A stretch of DNA of 64,000 nt from Paludibacteraceae bacterium (GCA_017559385.1 JAFYSK010000068.1:1-64000); one strand, 5' to 3'; positions 44,673 through 54,452 are shown, counted from the first letter of the stretch. Numbers and translations: made by a program. Notes: generated by a model from the letters alone, not told the origin.

Positions 44673-47600
44673 ATGGCAACCAAGAGATATTTTCTGATCA
44701 TATGCGTCATGCTTTTCGCCCTAGTAGGCACTAGCCTGCAGGCCAATAACGAGGCCAAGCACTGGGCCACGCATTTCGCCTACAACAGTGTACAGCAGAT
44801 TGCGCTGGACGACCACAGCGTATATGCTGTAGCTAATGGCAAGCTATTTAGCATCAATCAACTTAGCGAGAAAGTAACACTCTACAACAACTTCTATGGC
44901 ATGCACGGAACGGATATTGCACAAATAGCCTACGACAGCCTGCGCAACCAGAAGTTACTGATCTACACCAATGGCAAGATTGATCTTTGGACTAGCCAAG
45001 GCCAGATGCGTTATGTGCCTGACCTATACAACAAGCAGATGACCGAATCCAAGATGTGCAACAACATCACTATCCATGATTCAACGGCCTATCTATCCAT
45101 GGATTTTGGTATTCTGACCTTTGATCTAAACAAGCACGAGATTGTTGACACCTACTATATCGGCGACCAGGCACAAGCCATCAAGGTGCTTGATGTCATG
45201 ATACAAGGCGATATGCTATACGCCCAAACCGAGGCGGGAACCATGGCTGCCAATATCCACGATAATGTCGTGGACTATCGCTACTGGCATCCTGTCACCG
45301 GCATCACCTTCGACACCAAGAAGGGACGCGAGTATGTGGCTAGCAACGGAGATGTGTGGAAGGTAGCTGGCACCCGAGGTGTCGAACGCAAACAAGCCAC
45401 CGGCGCCTTGACCTATTATCTACCGGATGGTCCGCTGGTCAACACACCCTATGCGATGACTGCTCAAGGTGGACGTGTTTTTGTCGTAGCGGGCGGACGA
45501 TGGGTCAACCAAAACCGCACACCGGGCGACCTGATGATATGGCACAACGAGAAGTGGCACAACACTCCTAGCAACCAGTTGCAAGCCGCTAACGGCAAAA
45601 AACCCGTATTAGACTTCACCAGCGTAGCCGTTGATCCCAACGATCCTACCCACTATTTCATCGCTAGTTATGGCACCGGACTCTACGAGTTCCGCGGCGA
45701 CCAGCTATATAAGAATTACAAACCATCCAACAGCATCATATCTGCGGCCGCACCGGACGCTCCGGATCGATACACCCGCACCGATGCCTTGGCATGGGAT
45801 GCCGACGGCTGCCTATGGGTTTGTGTAGCAGGCGGCGTTGATACAAGCCTGGTCTGCATTCTGCCCGATGGCACACAACGTGGACTCAACCTCTATCCTA
45901 ATGGCGATAAGCTATCGCTCAGCACACCGGGCGGACTGCTCATCGACGGCGATATGAAGTGGCTCGTTTCTTGCCGCGCAGATGCCGGCATAGCTGTATT
46001 ACACGATGGGGGTACCAAGTGGGACATGTCCGACGATCGATCCGTATGGCGCAAGGAGTGGCTTGACCAAGATGGCCAACTAGTAGCACCCGACTACTAC
46101 TACGGCATCGCTCAGGCACCTGACAGCAGTATATGGATTGCCACATCCAGCGGCCCTATCATCATCGATAAGGATATGGATATCATGACATCCAACCAAT
46201 GCCGACGACTACGAATACCTGCACCCGATGATAACTACTTGCTCGAGACCGATCGCGTCAACTGCTTCGCATGGGACGATCTCGACCGGCTATGGATAGG
46301 TAGTCAGTCTGGCGGTGTCTATGTGCTTGACACCCACGGCCAGCAGCAACTAGCATGCTACACCAGCGACAACAGCGCCATGCCATCCAATACCGTCATC
46401 TCGCTAGCATGGAACCCGATTGAAGCACGCATGTATATCGGCACTGCCACCGGACTCGTATCATACACCCAAGATGTAGTCGATGCCGCATGGAACGATA
46501 CATATCAGACCAACCCAACCGGCAGCATGTACCGCTGGCGTGCGCATCAAGCCTTCACCTATGTTGATAATGTCGTTAAGATAGGCAATAAGGTATATGG
46601 ACTTTCTGCTGGAGGACTGTTTGTCGTTGATAGCCAAACCGGCATGGTCAGCAATATGACCAAACTGGATGGTCTCAGCGCTTCAGGCATCAACCAGATT
46701 GCCAAGAACGAGACGCTCAACCGCATGCTCATCACCTACCAAGACGGCGAGATCGATATCATGGACGAAGATGGACAGATCTACCCTATCATGGACCTCT
46801 ACCTCAAGCAGATGAACGGCAGCAAGGTCGTCAACGATATATGCATCTTCCGAGACAAAGCCTATCTAGCCATGAACTGGGGCATACTAGTGGTCAATAT
46901 GCGCAAGGCCGAGATCCAGGACACCTATTACATCGGTCCCGAGAGCAGCGAGGTGCCCGTACACCATATATGCAATGTGGGCAGCCTGCTTTATGCTATG
47001 ACCGATACTGCCCTCTACTGCGCTAGCATACACGACAACCTGGTTGACTATGCCTTCTGGCATACGGTGGACAAACCACAAGGTAGCTCCGTCACTGGTA
47101 TGCGCGAGTTCTGCAGTATGCTCTTCATGGTCGTAGATGGCCAGCTATGGCGTCTGCAACAAGGCCAATGGAATCATATCTCTATGCGCCAACTACGTAG
47201 CATCCGTCGCACTGCCGACTATCTATGGCTACTGCCCGTCAAACCCGATGGCATCGGCCGAATGCCTAAGACCGGATCACTACAATGGTTTGCCGAGGAC
47301 ATGGTATGCCATTGTATTGCTGAAGATGGCGAATATTACTGGATAGGCACCCAGGACAACGGACTGGTACAATACCATCAGACCAAGCACTCACGCCAAA
47401 CCTATTACCCCGAAGGACCTTGTAGCAACTTTGCCTATAAGCTCTGCTTCGCGGGCGACCGATTGTATATGCTGCCAGGTGGTCGATGGGCCGACCGATA
47501 CAAACGCAAAGGCGACATCATGATCTACCAGGACAATATGTGGCGCAACATACGCAATATCGATCTGCGACGCATGAACCAATACCACCAGGTGCTCGAC

Positions 47601-48800
47601 CTCATGAATGTGGCACAAGACCCACTCGACGACAACCACTATTTCGTCACCAGTTACGGTACAGGCTTGTACGAAATGTACGAAGATTCCATTATCCACA
47701 CCTATCTGCCTGATAATAGTCTGCTCGGTTCAGCTGTACCTGAATCGCCATTGCTTTTCACACGTACTGATGGTATCACCTATGACCACCTAGGCAATCT
47801 ATGGGTGCTCAATGTAGGTGGAGGCCAAACCAAAAATATTCAGATCCTAACCCCTGAAGGCAAATGGTATGCATACCAAGTTCGTCAGCATGGCAAAGCC
47901 ATTGAGATGCACACTTCGGGAGATATCCTCATCGACCAGCGCAACCCTAACCACAAGTGGATCCCACTCTTGCGCTACAATACCGGACTCATTCTTCTTG
48001 ACGACAATGGCACACCTACCAATGGCAACGATGACCAAGTCACCTATCGCACCGAGTTTGTTGATCAAAACGGCAACTACCTGCTGCCCAACGAGATACA
48101 CGCCGTTGTCCAGGATAAGAACAACGTCATCTGGATTGGCACCGACGATGGTATCTTGGCCATCCCACCTACCATCGATTTCGCTGAGTCCAACCGTTGC
48201 GTCCGCGTCATTATCCCTCGCAACGATGGTACACAACTTGGTGATTATCTATTGGATAACGAGCAGATCTATGATATCCAGTTTGATGGAGCCAATCGCC
48301 TTTGGGTGGCTACTGCCAACTCCGGCGTTTACCTGCTGACACCTACCATGGAGGATGTGTCGCATCCTAATTACTACGTCGAAACCGAGTGCCACTTCAC
48401 CACAGACAACTCCATCCTGCCTAGCAACGAGGTACTATCCATAGCCATCCAACGTAGCACAGGCGAGGTCTTCTTTGCCACCGGCGGCGGACTCGTATCC
48501 TATATGAGCGACGCTAGCGAGCCAGAGGCCAACTACAGTAGCATCTATGCTTACCCTAATCCAGTGCGCCCTGACTACGAAGGCTATATCACCATTACTG
48601 GTCTGATGGACGACACCCAGCTGCGCATCGTAGATGCTAGTGGCAGCCTCGTGCGCGTGATCCAGTCCAACGGCGGCACTGCCACTTGGGACGGATGCAA
48701 CACCCAAGGCCAGCGCGTGGGCACAGGTGTCTATACCGCCCTGTGCAATACCATCGACGGCAAAGCACACGGCGTTACCAAAGTACTGATTATCAACTAA
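44673..48800 (+). CDS. Double-length PorZ-like beta-propeller protein with T9SS sorting domain
   Basis: 1375 residues with a signal peptide (YFLIICVMLFALVGTSLQA). The body is PorZ-like, with THFAYNSVQQIALDDHSVYAV, NGKIDLWT and HEIVDTYYIGDQAQ, and it occurs twice. Residues about 27-610 and about 617-1285 align block by block: DTYYIGDQ/DTYYIGPE, NIHDNVVDYRYWH/SIHDNLVDYAFWH, ASYGTGLYEF/TSYGTGLYEM, ATGLVSYTQD/GGGLVSYMSD. About residues 1290-1375 (YAYPNPVRPDYEGYITI ... QRVGTGVYTAL ... KVLIIN) form one T9SS type-A sorting domain. In P. gingivalis, PorZ (about 780 residues, two propellers) sits on the cell surface and serves the T9SS attachment complex. This protein would have about twice that body. 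Confidence 0.85.
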   Translation: MATKRYFLIICVMLFALVGTSLQANNEAKHWATHFAYNSVQQIALDDHSVYAVANGKLFSINQLSEKVTLYNNFYGMHGTDIAQIAYDSLRNQKLLIYTNGKIDLWTSQGQMRYVPDLYNKQMTESKMCNNITIHDSTAYLSMDFGILTFDLNKHEIVDTYYIGDQAQAIKVLDVMIQGDMLYAQTEAGTMAANIHDNVVDYRYWHPVTGITFDTKKGREYVASNGDVWKVAGTRGVERKQATGALTYYLPDGPLVNTPYAMTAQGGRVFVVAGGRWVNQNRTPGDLMIWHNEKWHNTPSNQLQAANGKKPVLDFTSVAVDPNDPTHYFIASYGTGLYEFRGDQLYKNYKPSNSIISAAAPDAPDRYTRTDALAWDADGCLWVCVAGGVDTSLVCILPDGTQRGLNLYPNGDKLSLSTPGGLLIDGDMKWLVSCRADAGIAVLHDGGTKWDMSDDRSVWRKEWLDQDGQLVAPDYYYGIAQAPDSSIWIATSSGPIIIDKDMDIMTSNQCRRLRIPAPDDNYLLETDRVNCFAWDDLDRLWIGSQSGGVYVLDTHGQQQLACYTSDNSAMPSNTVISLAWNPIEARMYIGTATGLVSYTQDVVDAAWNDTYQTNPTGSMYRWRAHQAFTYVDNVVKIGNKVYGLSAGGLFVVDSQTGMVSNMTKLDGLSASGINQIAKNETLNRMLITYQDGEIDIMDEDGQIYPIMDLYLKQMNGSKVVNDICIFRDKAYLAMNWGILVVNMRKAEIQDTYYIGPESSEVPVHHICNVGSLLYAMTDTALYCASIHDNLVDYAFWHTVDKPQGSSVTGMREFCSMLFMVVDGQLWRLQQGQWNHISMRQLRSIRRTADYLWLLPVKPDGIGRMPKTGSLQWFAEDMVCHCIAEDGEYYWIGTQDNGLVQYHQTKHSRQTYYPEGPCSNFAYKLCFAGDRLYMLPGGRWADRYKRKGDIMIYQDNMWRNIRNIDLRRMNQYHQVLDLMNVAQDPLDDNHYFVTSYGTGLYEMYEDSIIHTYLPDNSLLGSAVPESPLLFTRTDGITYDHLGNLWVLNVGGGQTKNIQILTPEGKWYAYQVRQHGKAIEMHTSGDILIDQRNPNHKWIPLLRYNTGLILLDDNGTPTNGNDDQVTYRTEFVDQNGNYLLPNEIHAVVQDKNNVIWIGTDDGILAIPPTIDFAESNRCVRVIIPRNDGTQLGDYLLDNEQIYDIQFDGANRLWVATANSGVYLLTPTMEDVSHPNYYVETECHFTTDNSILPSNEVLSIAIQRSTGEVFFATGGGLVSYMSDASEPEANYSSIYAYPNPVRPDYEGYITITGLMDDTQLRIVDASGSLVRVIQSNGGTATWDGCNTQGQRVGTGVYTALCNTIDGKAHGVTKVLIIN

Positions 48801-48806
48801 TCACAT

Positions 48807-49919
48807 ATGAAAATCGAGAAGATAGCTTTCCTGCTCTACTTACTCATCAACGCCCTGTTCGTGGATAAGTACAGCGCACGCCTAGTGGACTACCATTGGG
48901 CCGTCTCCTGCGCCTACCTGCTCTGTGCATCGGCGGCGCTATGGCTATTGCCTCGTTTTATCCGACGCATAGGCCGTCCACTACTATGGCTATGCATCCT
49001 AGCGGGCCTCTTCCTAGCGGCAGGGGGGCTCCTACAATACGCCATCGACCCTATGCAGTTGCAGGTTGACCGATGGTCGGCTATCCATCATTTCCTCGAC
49101 GGCGTACTAGCAGGCATTTATCCATACGGCCAACAGACGCACTTAGGCGGCTATGGCTCGCCACTGCCTGTATGGCAGCTGCTACATCTGCCGTTCTATA
49201 CCATTGGCAATGTCGGCTTGTCTATTATCTTGGTACTGGGGCTCTTGCTCTTTACGGTGGCCAAGACACGTGGCATCCGCCAGTCGCTCATGCTGGGCTT
49301 GCTGCTGATGATGTCGCCTGCTGTATGGTATGAGATTGCCGTCCGCAGCGATTTGATTACCAACATCATGTTGGTCTGCCTCATTGCCGAGTGGCTGGCT
49401 TACAAGCAAGTCCGTTTGAGCAGCGATCTGGTAGCTATTGCCCTACTCTCGGGCTTGTTGCTCTCCACCCGACTGGTGGCAGTGATTCCGTTGGCCGTGA
49501 TGTACGGCTATGAGTTTCTACACATGGGTTGGCGCAAGCAGTTGCTTTTCGTGGCATTGGTGGCTGCTAGTTTTGCGCTCACGATCTTGCCTTTCATCTT
49601 CTGGCAGGGCAGTACGCTATTGTTCTTTGAGTATAATCCATTCGTGCTTCAAACGCGCCAGGGCAGTGCACTGTCTATGGTCTTGTGGTTGGTGCTAGCG
49701 GTATGGATGGTGCTGTATGTCAAAGGCAAAGAGTCAGCACGCGTGCTGACTACGGGTTTGGTACTCACCTGTTTGGTGGTCCTGGCTTTTGTTTGTAAGA
49801 TGTGGATGGAAAATGCTTGGTGCGATCTCTACACCTCTACTTTTGATATCACCTATCTCAGTCTAGGCTTACCATTCTACGCGCTGCATATTGCGGCTAG
49901 GCGATTTGAAAAGTTATAA
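48807..49919 (+). CDS. Polytopic membrane protein, possibly a GT-C-type glycosyltransferase
   Basis: 370 residues with roughly nine to ten hydrophobic helices. I recognise no specific family signature. An early periplasmic loop between helices contains DRWSAIHHFLDGVLAGIYPYGQ and is followed by GGYGSPLPVWQLLHLPFYTIGN. This resembles the acidic first loop and 'yP' patterns of GT-C lipid-linked sugar transferases (DUF2029/GT87 type). It starts 6 bp after the PorZ-like gene and is probably co-transcribed. A role in surface glycan synthesis is an inference. Confidence 0.55.
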   Translation: MKIEKIAFLLYLLINALFVDKYSARLVDYHWAVSCAYLLCASAALWLLPRFIRRIGRPLLWLCILAGLFLAAGGLLQYAIDPMQLQVDRWSAIHHFLDGVLAGIYPYGQQTHLGGYGSPLPVWQLLHLPFYTIGNVGLSIILVLGLLLFTVAKTRGIRQSLMLGLLLMMSPAVWYEIAVRSDLITNIMLVCLIAEWLAYKQVRLSSDLVAIALLSGLLLSTRLVAVIPLAVMYGYEFLHMGWRKQLLFVALVAASFALTILPFIFWQGSTLLFFEYNPFVLQTRQGSALSMVLWLVLAVWMVLYVKGKESARVLTTGLVLTCLVVLAFVCKMWMENAWCDLYTSTFDITYLSLGLPFYALHIAARRFEKL

Positions 49920-49928
49920 AGGGTTCAG

Positions 49929-49941
49929 GCGGCTGTGCCGC
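49929..49941. repeat. 13-nt mini-hairpin GCGGC-tgt-GCCGC
   Basis: Lies between the membrane-protein gene and folE (convergent), in the spacer gggttcag...ttgtttc. It is a member of the 5-bp-arm, 3-nt-loop family also seen at 32228, 56784, 61648, 61671, 61719 and 63708-63762. Confidence 0.75.
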
Positions 49942-49979
49942 TTGTTTCAATGCTTATAACCTATATCCTATCGCCCCCT

Positions 49980-50564
49980 CTAACCTCTTCTAATCAAGTT
50001 CATAAACTCCTCGCGTGTTTCTGGACGCGTGAAAGCACCGGTGAAATCGCTGGTAGTAGTCACAGCATGTGGCTTCTCCACACCGCGCATCTGCATGCAC
50101 AGGTGCTCTGCCTCGATTACGACCATCACGCCTAGAGGTTGCAGCGTACGCTCGATACAATCCTTAATCTCGCGTGTCATGCGCTCCTGCACCTGCAGGC
50201 GACGCGCGAACACGTCCACCACGCGCGCGATCTTGCTTAGTCCGGTGATCTTACCGTTAGGGATATACGCAATATGGGCTTTGCCAAAGAAAGGCAAGAG
50301 ATGGTGCTCGCAGAGCGAGTAGAATGGTATATCTTTCACCACCACCATTTGTCGGTAGTCTTCGATGAACAATGCCGAGCGCAATATCTCCTCGGCATCT
50401 TGCTGGTAACCTTGTGTCAGGTGTTGCATAGCGGCTCCCACTCGTGTAGGAGTCTTGATTAAGCCTTCACGTTGTTTATCTTCGCCTAGGATATCCAGTA
50501 TGGCTTGTATATGTTGGGCTATTGCCTGCGTTTTTTCGTCTGAAGGAATAAATGGAGTCATCAC
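49980..50564 (-). CDS. folE: GTP cyclohydrolase I
   Basis: 194 residues. Zinc and active-site residues lie in [22 protein letters not shown] (Cys-Glu-His-His), with [13 protein letters not shown] before it. [12 protein letters not shown] and [17 protein letters not shown] (second Cys/His) follow. It converts GTP to 7,8-dihydroneopterin triphosphate for folate (and possibly queuosine) synthesis. Last gene of the minus-strand operon with the SPOR and uridine-kinase-like genes; 2 bp from the SPOR gene stop. Confidence 0.95.
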   Translation of the reverse strand: MMTPFIPSDEKTQAIAQHIQAILDILGEDKQREGLIKTPTRVGAAMQHLTQGYQQDAEEILRSALFIEDYRQMVVVKDIPFYSLCEHHLLPFFGKAHIAYIPNGKITGLSKIARVVDVFARRLQVQERMTREIKDCIERTLQPLGVMVVIEAEHLCMQMRGVEKPHAVTTTSDFTGAFTRPETREEFMNLIRRG

Positions 50565-50566
50565 CT

Positions 50567-51046
50567 CTAGTGTTTATTGAGTATCACATTATCCGCCACC
50601 ACATAGATGCTGCCTACCAAGTCAGGGAACTGCACTTGTAGCAGTTGTTTGTATTTTTCGGCTTCGGCGCGTGTGGCAAAGTCGCCTAGTCGTACTTTCC
50701 AGAACGGAGGGTCAGCCACCACATATACCGACACATCCACTTGTATGGTCAGTTCTTCTTCTAGTTTGAGTGCTCCATCCATGGCGCCAACAGCCTCGTT
50801 AGACGCGTACACCTGCACGCGGAAGCCGCTCACCTGTGCCGTATCGCTCAAGGCGCCCAACTGGCGCTCTACGATCAGCTGTGTGATGCTCTCGTCGTGG
50901 TGGAAGGTCACATTAGGCATCTCATCCAATATCAATTCGGGTAGTGTCTCCACCACCAAGTCTGTCGTATCCACTTGTATTGAGTCTTCCGCACAGACAT
51001 AGGCCAATGGCATGATTGCCAGTAATATAGCTAATAGTTGTTTCAT
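50567..51046 (-). CDS. Exported SPOR-domain protein
   Basis: 159 residues with a signal peptide ([18 protein letters not shown]) and a C-terminal SPOR-type domain (about 78-150; [46 protein letters not shown]). SPOR domains bind denuded glycan strands in peptidoglycan, usually at division sites. The middle segment is short and acidic. It lies between folE and the kinase-like gene; a shared pathway is not evident. Confidence 0.85.
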   Translation of the reverse strand: MKQLLAILLAIMPLAYVCAEDSIQVDTTDLVVETLPELILDEMPNVTFHHDESITQLIVERQLGALSDTAQVSGFRVQVYASNEAVGAMDGALKLEEELTIQVDVSVYVVADPPFWKVRLGDFATRAEAEKYKQLLQVQFPDLVGSIYVVADNVILNKH

Positions 51047-51063
51047 CGTTGTTAGCGTGTTGA

Positions 51064-52740
51064 TTAATATCTGAATGAACTTCCTCCCACAAACTCGCGC
51101 AAGAACGATGTAGGTGGAATCTCGTTTTCTGGTATTGACTCAAAGTAGCTCAAGTACTTCTTCAGTCGGTGTGCTGTGGTGTACTCATCGCAGTATTTTG
51201 GTACTTCGTCCAGCAGCGGTTCGGCATGTCGTTTCAGCACGGCCAGTTCGAATAGCAGCGACGAGTTGAACATAGCATCAGCTTCCTCGCGGAATGGTGC
51301 AATCCATCTCTTGGCTCCACGCTCCACGCTGTCAAGTCTTGCGATGGTCTCGCGTGCGCTATATCCACGGTAGCGGTAGTCACGAACGATGCGTCGTAGC
51401 AATCGCACATCAACGGTAGGTATCCAGTTGTGGTTATCCAGATTGACAGTGGTCAGCGAGCTTACATAGATCTTGAACATCGCCTCGCGTGGAACATCGG
51501 GTAACAGATCAGGGTTGAGAGCGTGCAGACCCTCTAGTATCACCACAGTGTCTTGTTCCAGGCGCAATGTGTCGCCGCGATACTCGCGCATGCCCGTCTC
51601 AAAATTATAGAATGGCAGTGATACGGTCTCGCCATCCATCAGCTGCTGCATATGTGTGCGGAATAGTGGTAGATCAAGCGTCTCAAAGTGCTCAAAATCC
51701 CATTGTCCGTTCTCGTCGCGTGGGGTATCTTCGCGGTTAACAAAATAGTTGTCCATGGATATCACCACAGGGCGTATACCGTTGACCATCAATTGAATAG
51801 TCAATCGTTTTGAGAAAGTAGTCTTACCCGACGAACTAGGGCCAGATATCAGCACAAAGCGTGGAGTGCCTCCTTCGCGATGCGCTATTTGGTCGGCTAT
51901 CTGTGCCACCTTCTTCTCGTGTAACGCCTCCGATAGTTTGATCATCTCAAACGATTTTTGGTTCTTGCACGCGCGGTTAAACTCACCCACATTGCTGATA
52001 TGCAGCAGTTTGTTCCAGCCCATATATTCTTGGAATATACCATAGCGTTTATCCTCGATGCATAGAGGTGCTAGTTGGTTAGGATTATACTTGCATGGTA
52101 CGCGCAGGAGCAGATTGCCTTGGTACAGCATCACATCGTACACATTCAAGTAGGCAGTTGATGGTAGCAGTGAACCGGTATAGTAATCAATATAATCCCA
52201 CATGCGGTAGTAGCGGCAGTAGGGATTGCCCAGTGTTTCAAACAATGTAGTTTCTCCTGCTCCGCGTCCGCCAAAGAGTTCAATCACCTCTTTCGTCTGA
52301 CGCTCTTCGGTGATAATCATGCGGTCTTCGGCTACTATCTGGTCCATTTTTTGCTTCAGCGACGCCACAGTCTCTTCGGTCATTGGTATGATCTGCCCCT
52401 CCGCATCACGTAACGTGCAATAGAAACCATTGCTGATAGGGTGCTCAATACGCAGGTCAGAACCAGGCCATAGTTCATGCACGGCACAAGCTGTAACCAT
52501 GCTCAATGAACGAATATAGCAGCGTCTTCCACTCTCGCTAGAGGCATCTATAAACTCCACATCCTTGGGCTTGTAGAGTACAAAATTCAGGCTCTGTACC
52601 TTGTAGTTTACGCGAGCGGCCAACACTGGGTATGGCAACGTCAGACCTAAAGAATCGTACAACTCTCGCAGAGATGTACCACATGCCACCTCCACATATT
52701 CTTTGGTGTTCTTACAATAAATGGTTACTGTTTGCTCCAT
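51064..52740 (-). CDS. Uridine-kinase-like protein with N-terminal ThrRS-type TGS and editing-like domains
   Basis: About 558 residues. The N-terminus (TVTIYCKNTKEYVEVACGTSLRELY) is a TGS-like ubiquitin fold. A segment resembling the second additional domain of threonyl-tRNA synthetase follows (about 60-190). The C-terminal uridine-kinase/PRK domain has the P-loop SGPSSSGKTTFSKRL (about residue 297), VISMDNYFVNREDTPRD and VILEGLHALNPDLLP. This fused family is widespread in Bacteroidota and Firmicutes; it probably phosphorylates a nucleoside, with an unsettled role for the tRNA-synthetase-like part. ATG 52740 is chosen because the longer frame runs back through the promoter. Confidence 0.88.
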   Translation of the reverse strand: MEQTVTIYCKNTKEYVEVACGTSLRELYDSLGLTLPYPVLAARVNYKVQSLNFVLYKPKDVEFIDASSESGRRCYIRSLSMVTACAVHELWPGSDLRIEHPISNGFYCTLRDAEGQIIPMTEETVASLKQKMDQIVAEDRMIITEERQTKEVIELFGGRGAGETTLFETLGNPYCRYYRMWDYIDYYTGSLLPSTAYLNVYDVMLYQGNLLLRVPCKYNPNQLAPLCIEDKRYGIFQEYMGWNKLLHISNVGEFNRACKNQKSFEMIKLSEALHEKKVAQIADQIAHREGGTPRFVLISGPSSSGKTTFSKRLTIQLMVNGIRPVVISMDNYFVNREDTPRDENGQWDFEHFETLDLPLFRTHMQQLMDGETVSLPFYNFETGMREYRGDTLRLEQDTVVILEGLHALNPDLLPDVPREAMFKIYVSSLTTVNLDNHNWIPTVDVRLLRRIVRDYRYRGYSARETIARLDSVERGAKRWIAPFREEADAMFNSSLLFELAVLKRHAEPLLDEVPKYCDEYTTAHRLKKYLSYFESIPENEIPPTSFLREFVGGSSFRY

Positions 52741-52759
52741 AGCAGTCGAAATTTGCGTG

Positions 52760-52790
52760 CAAAGGTACATAAAAATTTGCAAGTTTCCAA
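52760..52790 (-). promoter_or_regulatory. Promoter of the kinase-SPOR-folE operon (interleaved with the tsaD promoter)
   Basis: On the minus strand: TTG (52788-52790), 20-nt spacer, TACCTTTG (52760-52767). It overlaps the divergent promoter 52777-52807 by 14 bp. Confidence 0.83.
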
Positions 52791-52807
52791 ATTTTTTTAT
52801 ACTTTTG
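52777..52807 (+). promoter_or_regulatory. Promoter of tsaD (interleaved with the divergent promoter)
   Basis: TTG 52777-52779, 20-nt spacer, TACTTTTG 52800-52807. With the opposing -33 box it forms TTG-N8-CAA, as at 57217-57230. Confidence 0.83.
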
Positions 52808-52827
52808 CACCCGAAATAAAACTCGAA

Positions 52828-53856
52828 ATGAAAAAAACAATCATATTAGCTATCGAATCTAGTTGCGATGACACCTCAGCGGCTGTCCTCTGCGACGGCG
52901 TGTTGCTGAGCAACACAACCGCTTCTCAGGGTGTGCACGAGGAGTTTGGAGGCGTAGTGCCCGAGTTGGCCAGTCGTGCCCACCAGCTCAATATCGTGCC
53001 AGTGGTAGATGCGGCTCTCAAGCGTGCCGGTGTCACCACCGACCAGCTTTCGGCTATAGCCTTCACCCGTGGTCCGGGCTTGTTGGGTAGTCTATTGGTA
53101 GGCACTAGCTTTGCCAAGGGGTTGGCACTGGCGCACAATATTCCATTGGTAGAGGTCAATCACCTGCAAGCACATATACTGGCGCATTTTATTCAGTCGG
53201 AAAATCAGGAGTTGGGAGTCGGTACACCAAGTTTCCCTTTCCTTTGCCTACTCGTCAGTGGTGGCAACAGTCAGATTGTTTTGGTGAAGGACCATTATAC
53301 CATGGATATCATCGGCCAGACGATTGATGATGCAGCGGGCGAGGCGTTTGATAAGTGTGCTAAGATTATGGGCTTGCCATATCCAGGTGGCCCATGGATA
53401 GATAAGTTGGCTAAGCAGGGTAATGCCGAGGCTTTTGCGTTTGCTAAACCCAATATACCGGGCTATAACTATTCCTTCTCTGGACTCAAGACGTCGTTCT
53501 TGTATTTTTTGCGTGATCAATTGAAGGAAAATCCCGATTTCATCGAGGAAAACAAGGCTGATTTGTGTGCATCATTGCAGAAAACAATCATTGATATTCT
53601 CATCAATAAACTCAAAAAAGCGGCAAAAGATCTCAAAGTTACAGAAATTGCTGTTGCCGGTGGTGTAAGCGCCAATAGTGGTTTGCGCGAAGCATTGCTA
53701 GATTTAGGTCGCCGTCATCGTTGGAAAGTACATATTCCACCATTTGCATTTACTACGGATAATGCAGCCATGGTAGCACAAGCTGGCTACTACCGATACC
53801 TAAAAGGAGATTTTTGCCCCATTGATGCTGCTCCTTACGCCAAGACTAAAATATAA
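52828..53856 (+). CDS. tsaD: tRNA N6-threonylcarbamoyladenosine synthase subunit TsaD
   Basis: 342 residues, standard for the Kae1/TsaD family: ILAIESSCDDTSAAV (ASKHA phosphate motif), FTRGPGLLGSLLVG, the metal-binding VNHLQAHILAHF, LLVSGGNSQIV, GEAFDKCAKIMGLPYPGG and AVAGGVSANSGLR. With TsaB, TsaC and TsaE it makes the t6A37 modification of ANN-reading tRNAs. ATG 52828 begins the conserved MKKTIILAIESS; the longer upstream frame covers the promoter. The stop and the next start overlap as TAATG. Confidence 0.95.
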   Translation: MKKTIILAIESSCDDTSAAVLCDGVLLSNTTASQGVHEEFGGVVPELASRAHQLNIVPVVDAALKRAGVTTDQLSAIAFTRGPGLLGSLLVGTSFAKGLALAHNIPLVEVNHLQAHILAHFIQSENQELGVGTPSFPFLCLLVSGGNSQIVLVKDHYTMDIIGQTIDDAAGEAFDKCAKIMGLPYPGGPWIDKLAKQGNAEAFAFAKPNIPGYNYSFSGLKTSFLYFLRDQLKENPDFIEENKADLCASLQKTIIDILINKLKKAAKDLKVTEIAVAGGVSANSGLREALLDLGRRHRWKVHIPPFAFTTDNAAMVAQAGYYRYLKGDFCPIDAAPYAKTKI

Positions 53857-54428
53857 TGAAGAACCAAAAAAAATATATTGAGCTACTCAAACCATACTAC
53901 GATATTATATTATTCGTCGTAGCGTTGCTAGCGGCCAATTTCTTCTGGAAATTCACCGTTCTCGGTGATGATGGCAGCGACCAGGTTATTTGGTTTGGTA
54001 TGGATATCTCTCGTCCATTTGATTGGATGGTGCAGCATATCGCACATGTGGTGTATTGGCTTATCCACCTGACCAACGATCAGGTAGTCTTCTATGAGCC
54101 TAGTAGCATTCATTTCGCTACGGGTACGGGCACCAAGATTGTTTGGGGTTGCACAGGACTGAAGCAGTCGTTTATTTGGATTGTGATCATGCTGGTGGCT
54201 CGTGGCAGTTGGAAGCACAAATTGTGGTTTATCCCATTGGGCCTTGTGTGTGCATATTTATTTAACATACTCCGTATTACCCTGATAGCCATGGCCATAG
54301 AGTATCATCCTGATTGGTTCAGCATGTTGCATGACTATGTATTCAAGTACCTCTTCTACGGCATGCTCTTCCTGCTATGGCTCTGGTGGACACACCGCAT
54401 AGCAAAAACAACCCCTTATAACTTTTAA
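53856..54428 (+). CDS. Exosortase/archaeosortase-family membrane protease
   Basis: 190 residues with about five to six membrane helices. The catalytic triad of the exosortase family is present in order: Cys (about 99) in VWGCTGLKQSFIW, Arg (about 140) in LFNILRITLIAM, His (about 159) in MLHDYVFKYLFYG. These enzymes cleave C-terminal anchor signals (PEP-CTERM-like) and may transfer proteins to a surface glycan or lipid. It overlaps tsaD by one base (TAATG), so it is translated from the tsaD message. The protein substrate is not obvious in this window. Confidence 0.82.
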   Translation: MKNQKKYIELLKPYYDIILFVVALLAANFFWKFTVLGDDGSDQVIWFGMDISRPFDWMVQHIAHVVYWLIHLTNDQVVFYEPSSIHFATGTGTKIVWGCTGLKQSFIWIVIMLVARGSWKHKLWFIPLGLVCAYLFNILRITLIAMAIEYHPDWFSMLHDYVFKYLFYGMLFLLWLWWTHRIAKTTPYNF

Positions 54429-54452
54429 AACTTTTTTAACTTTATAATCACC

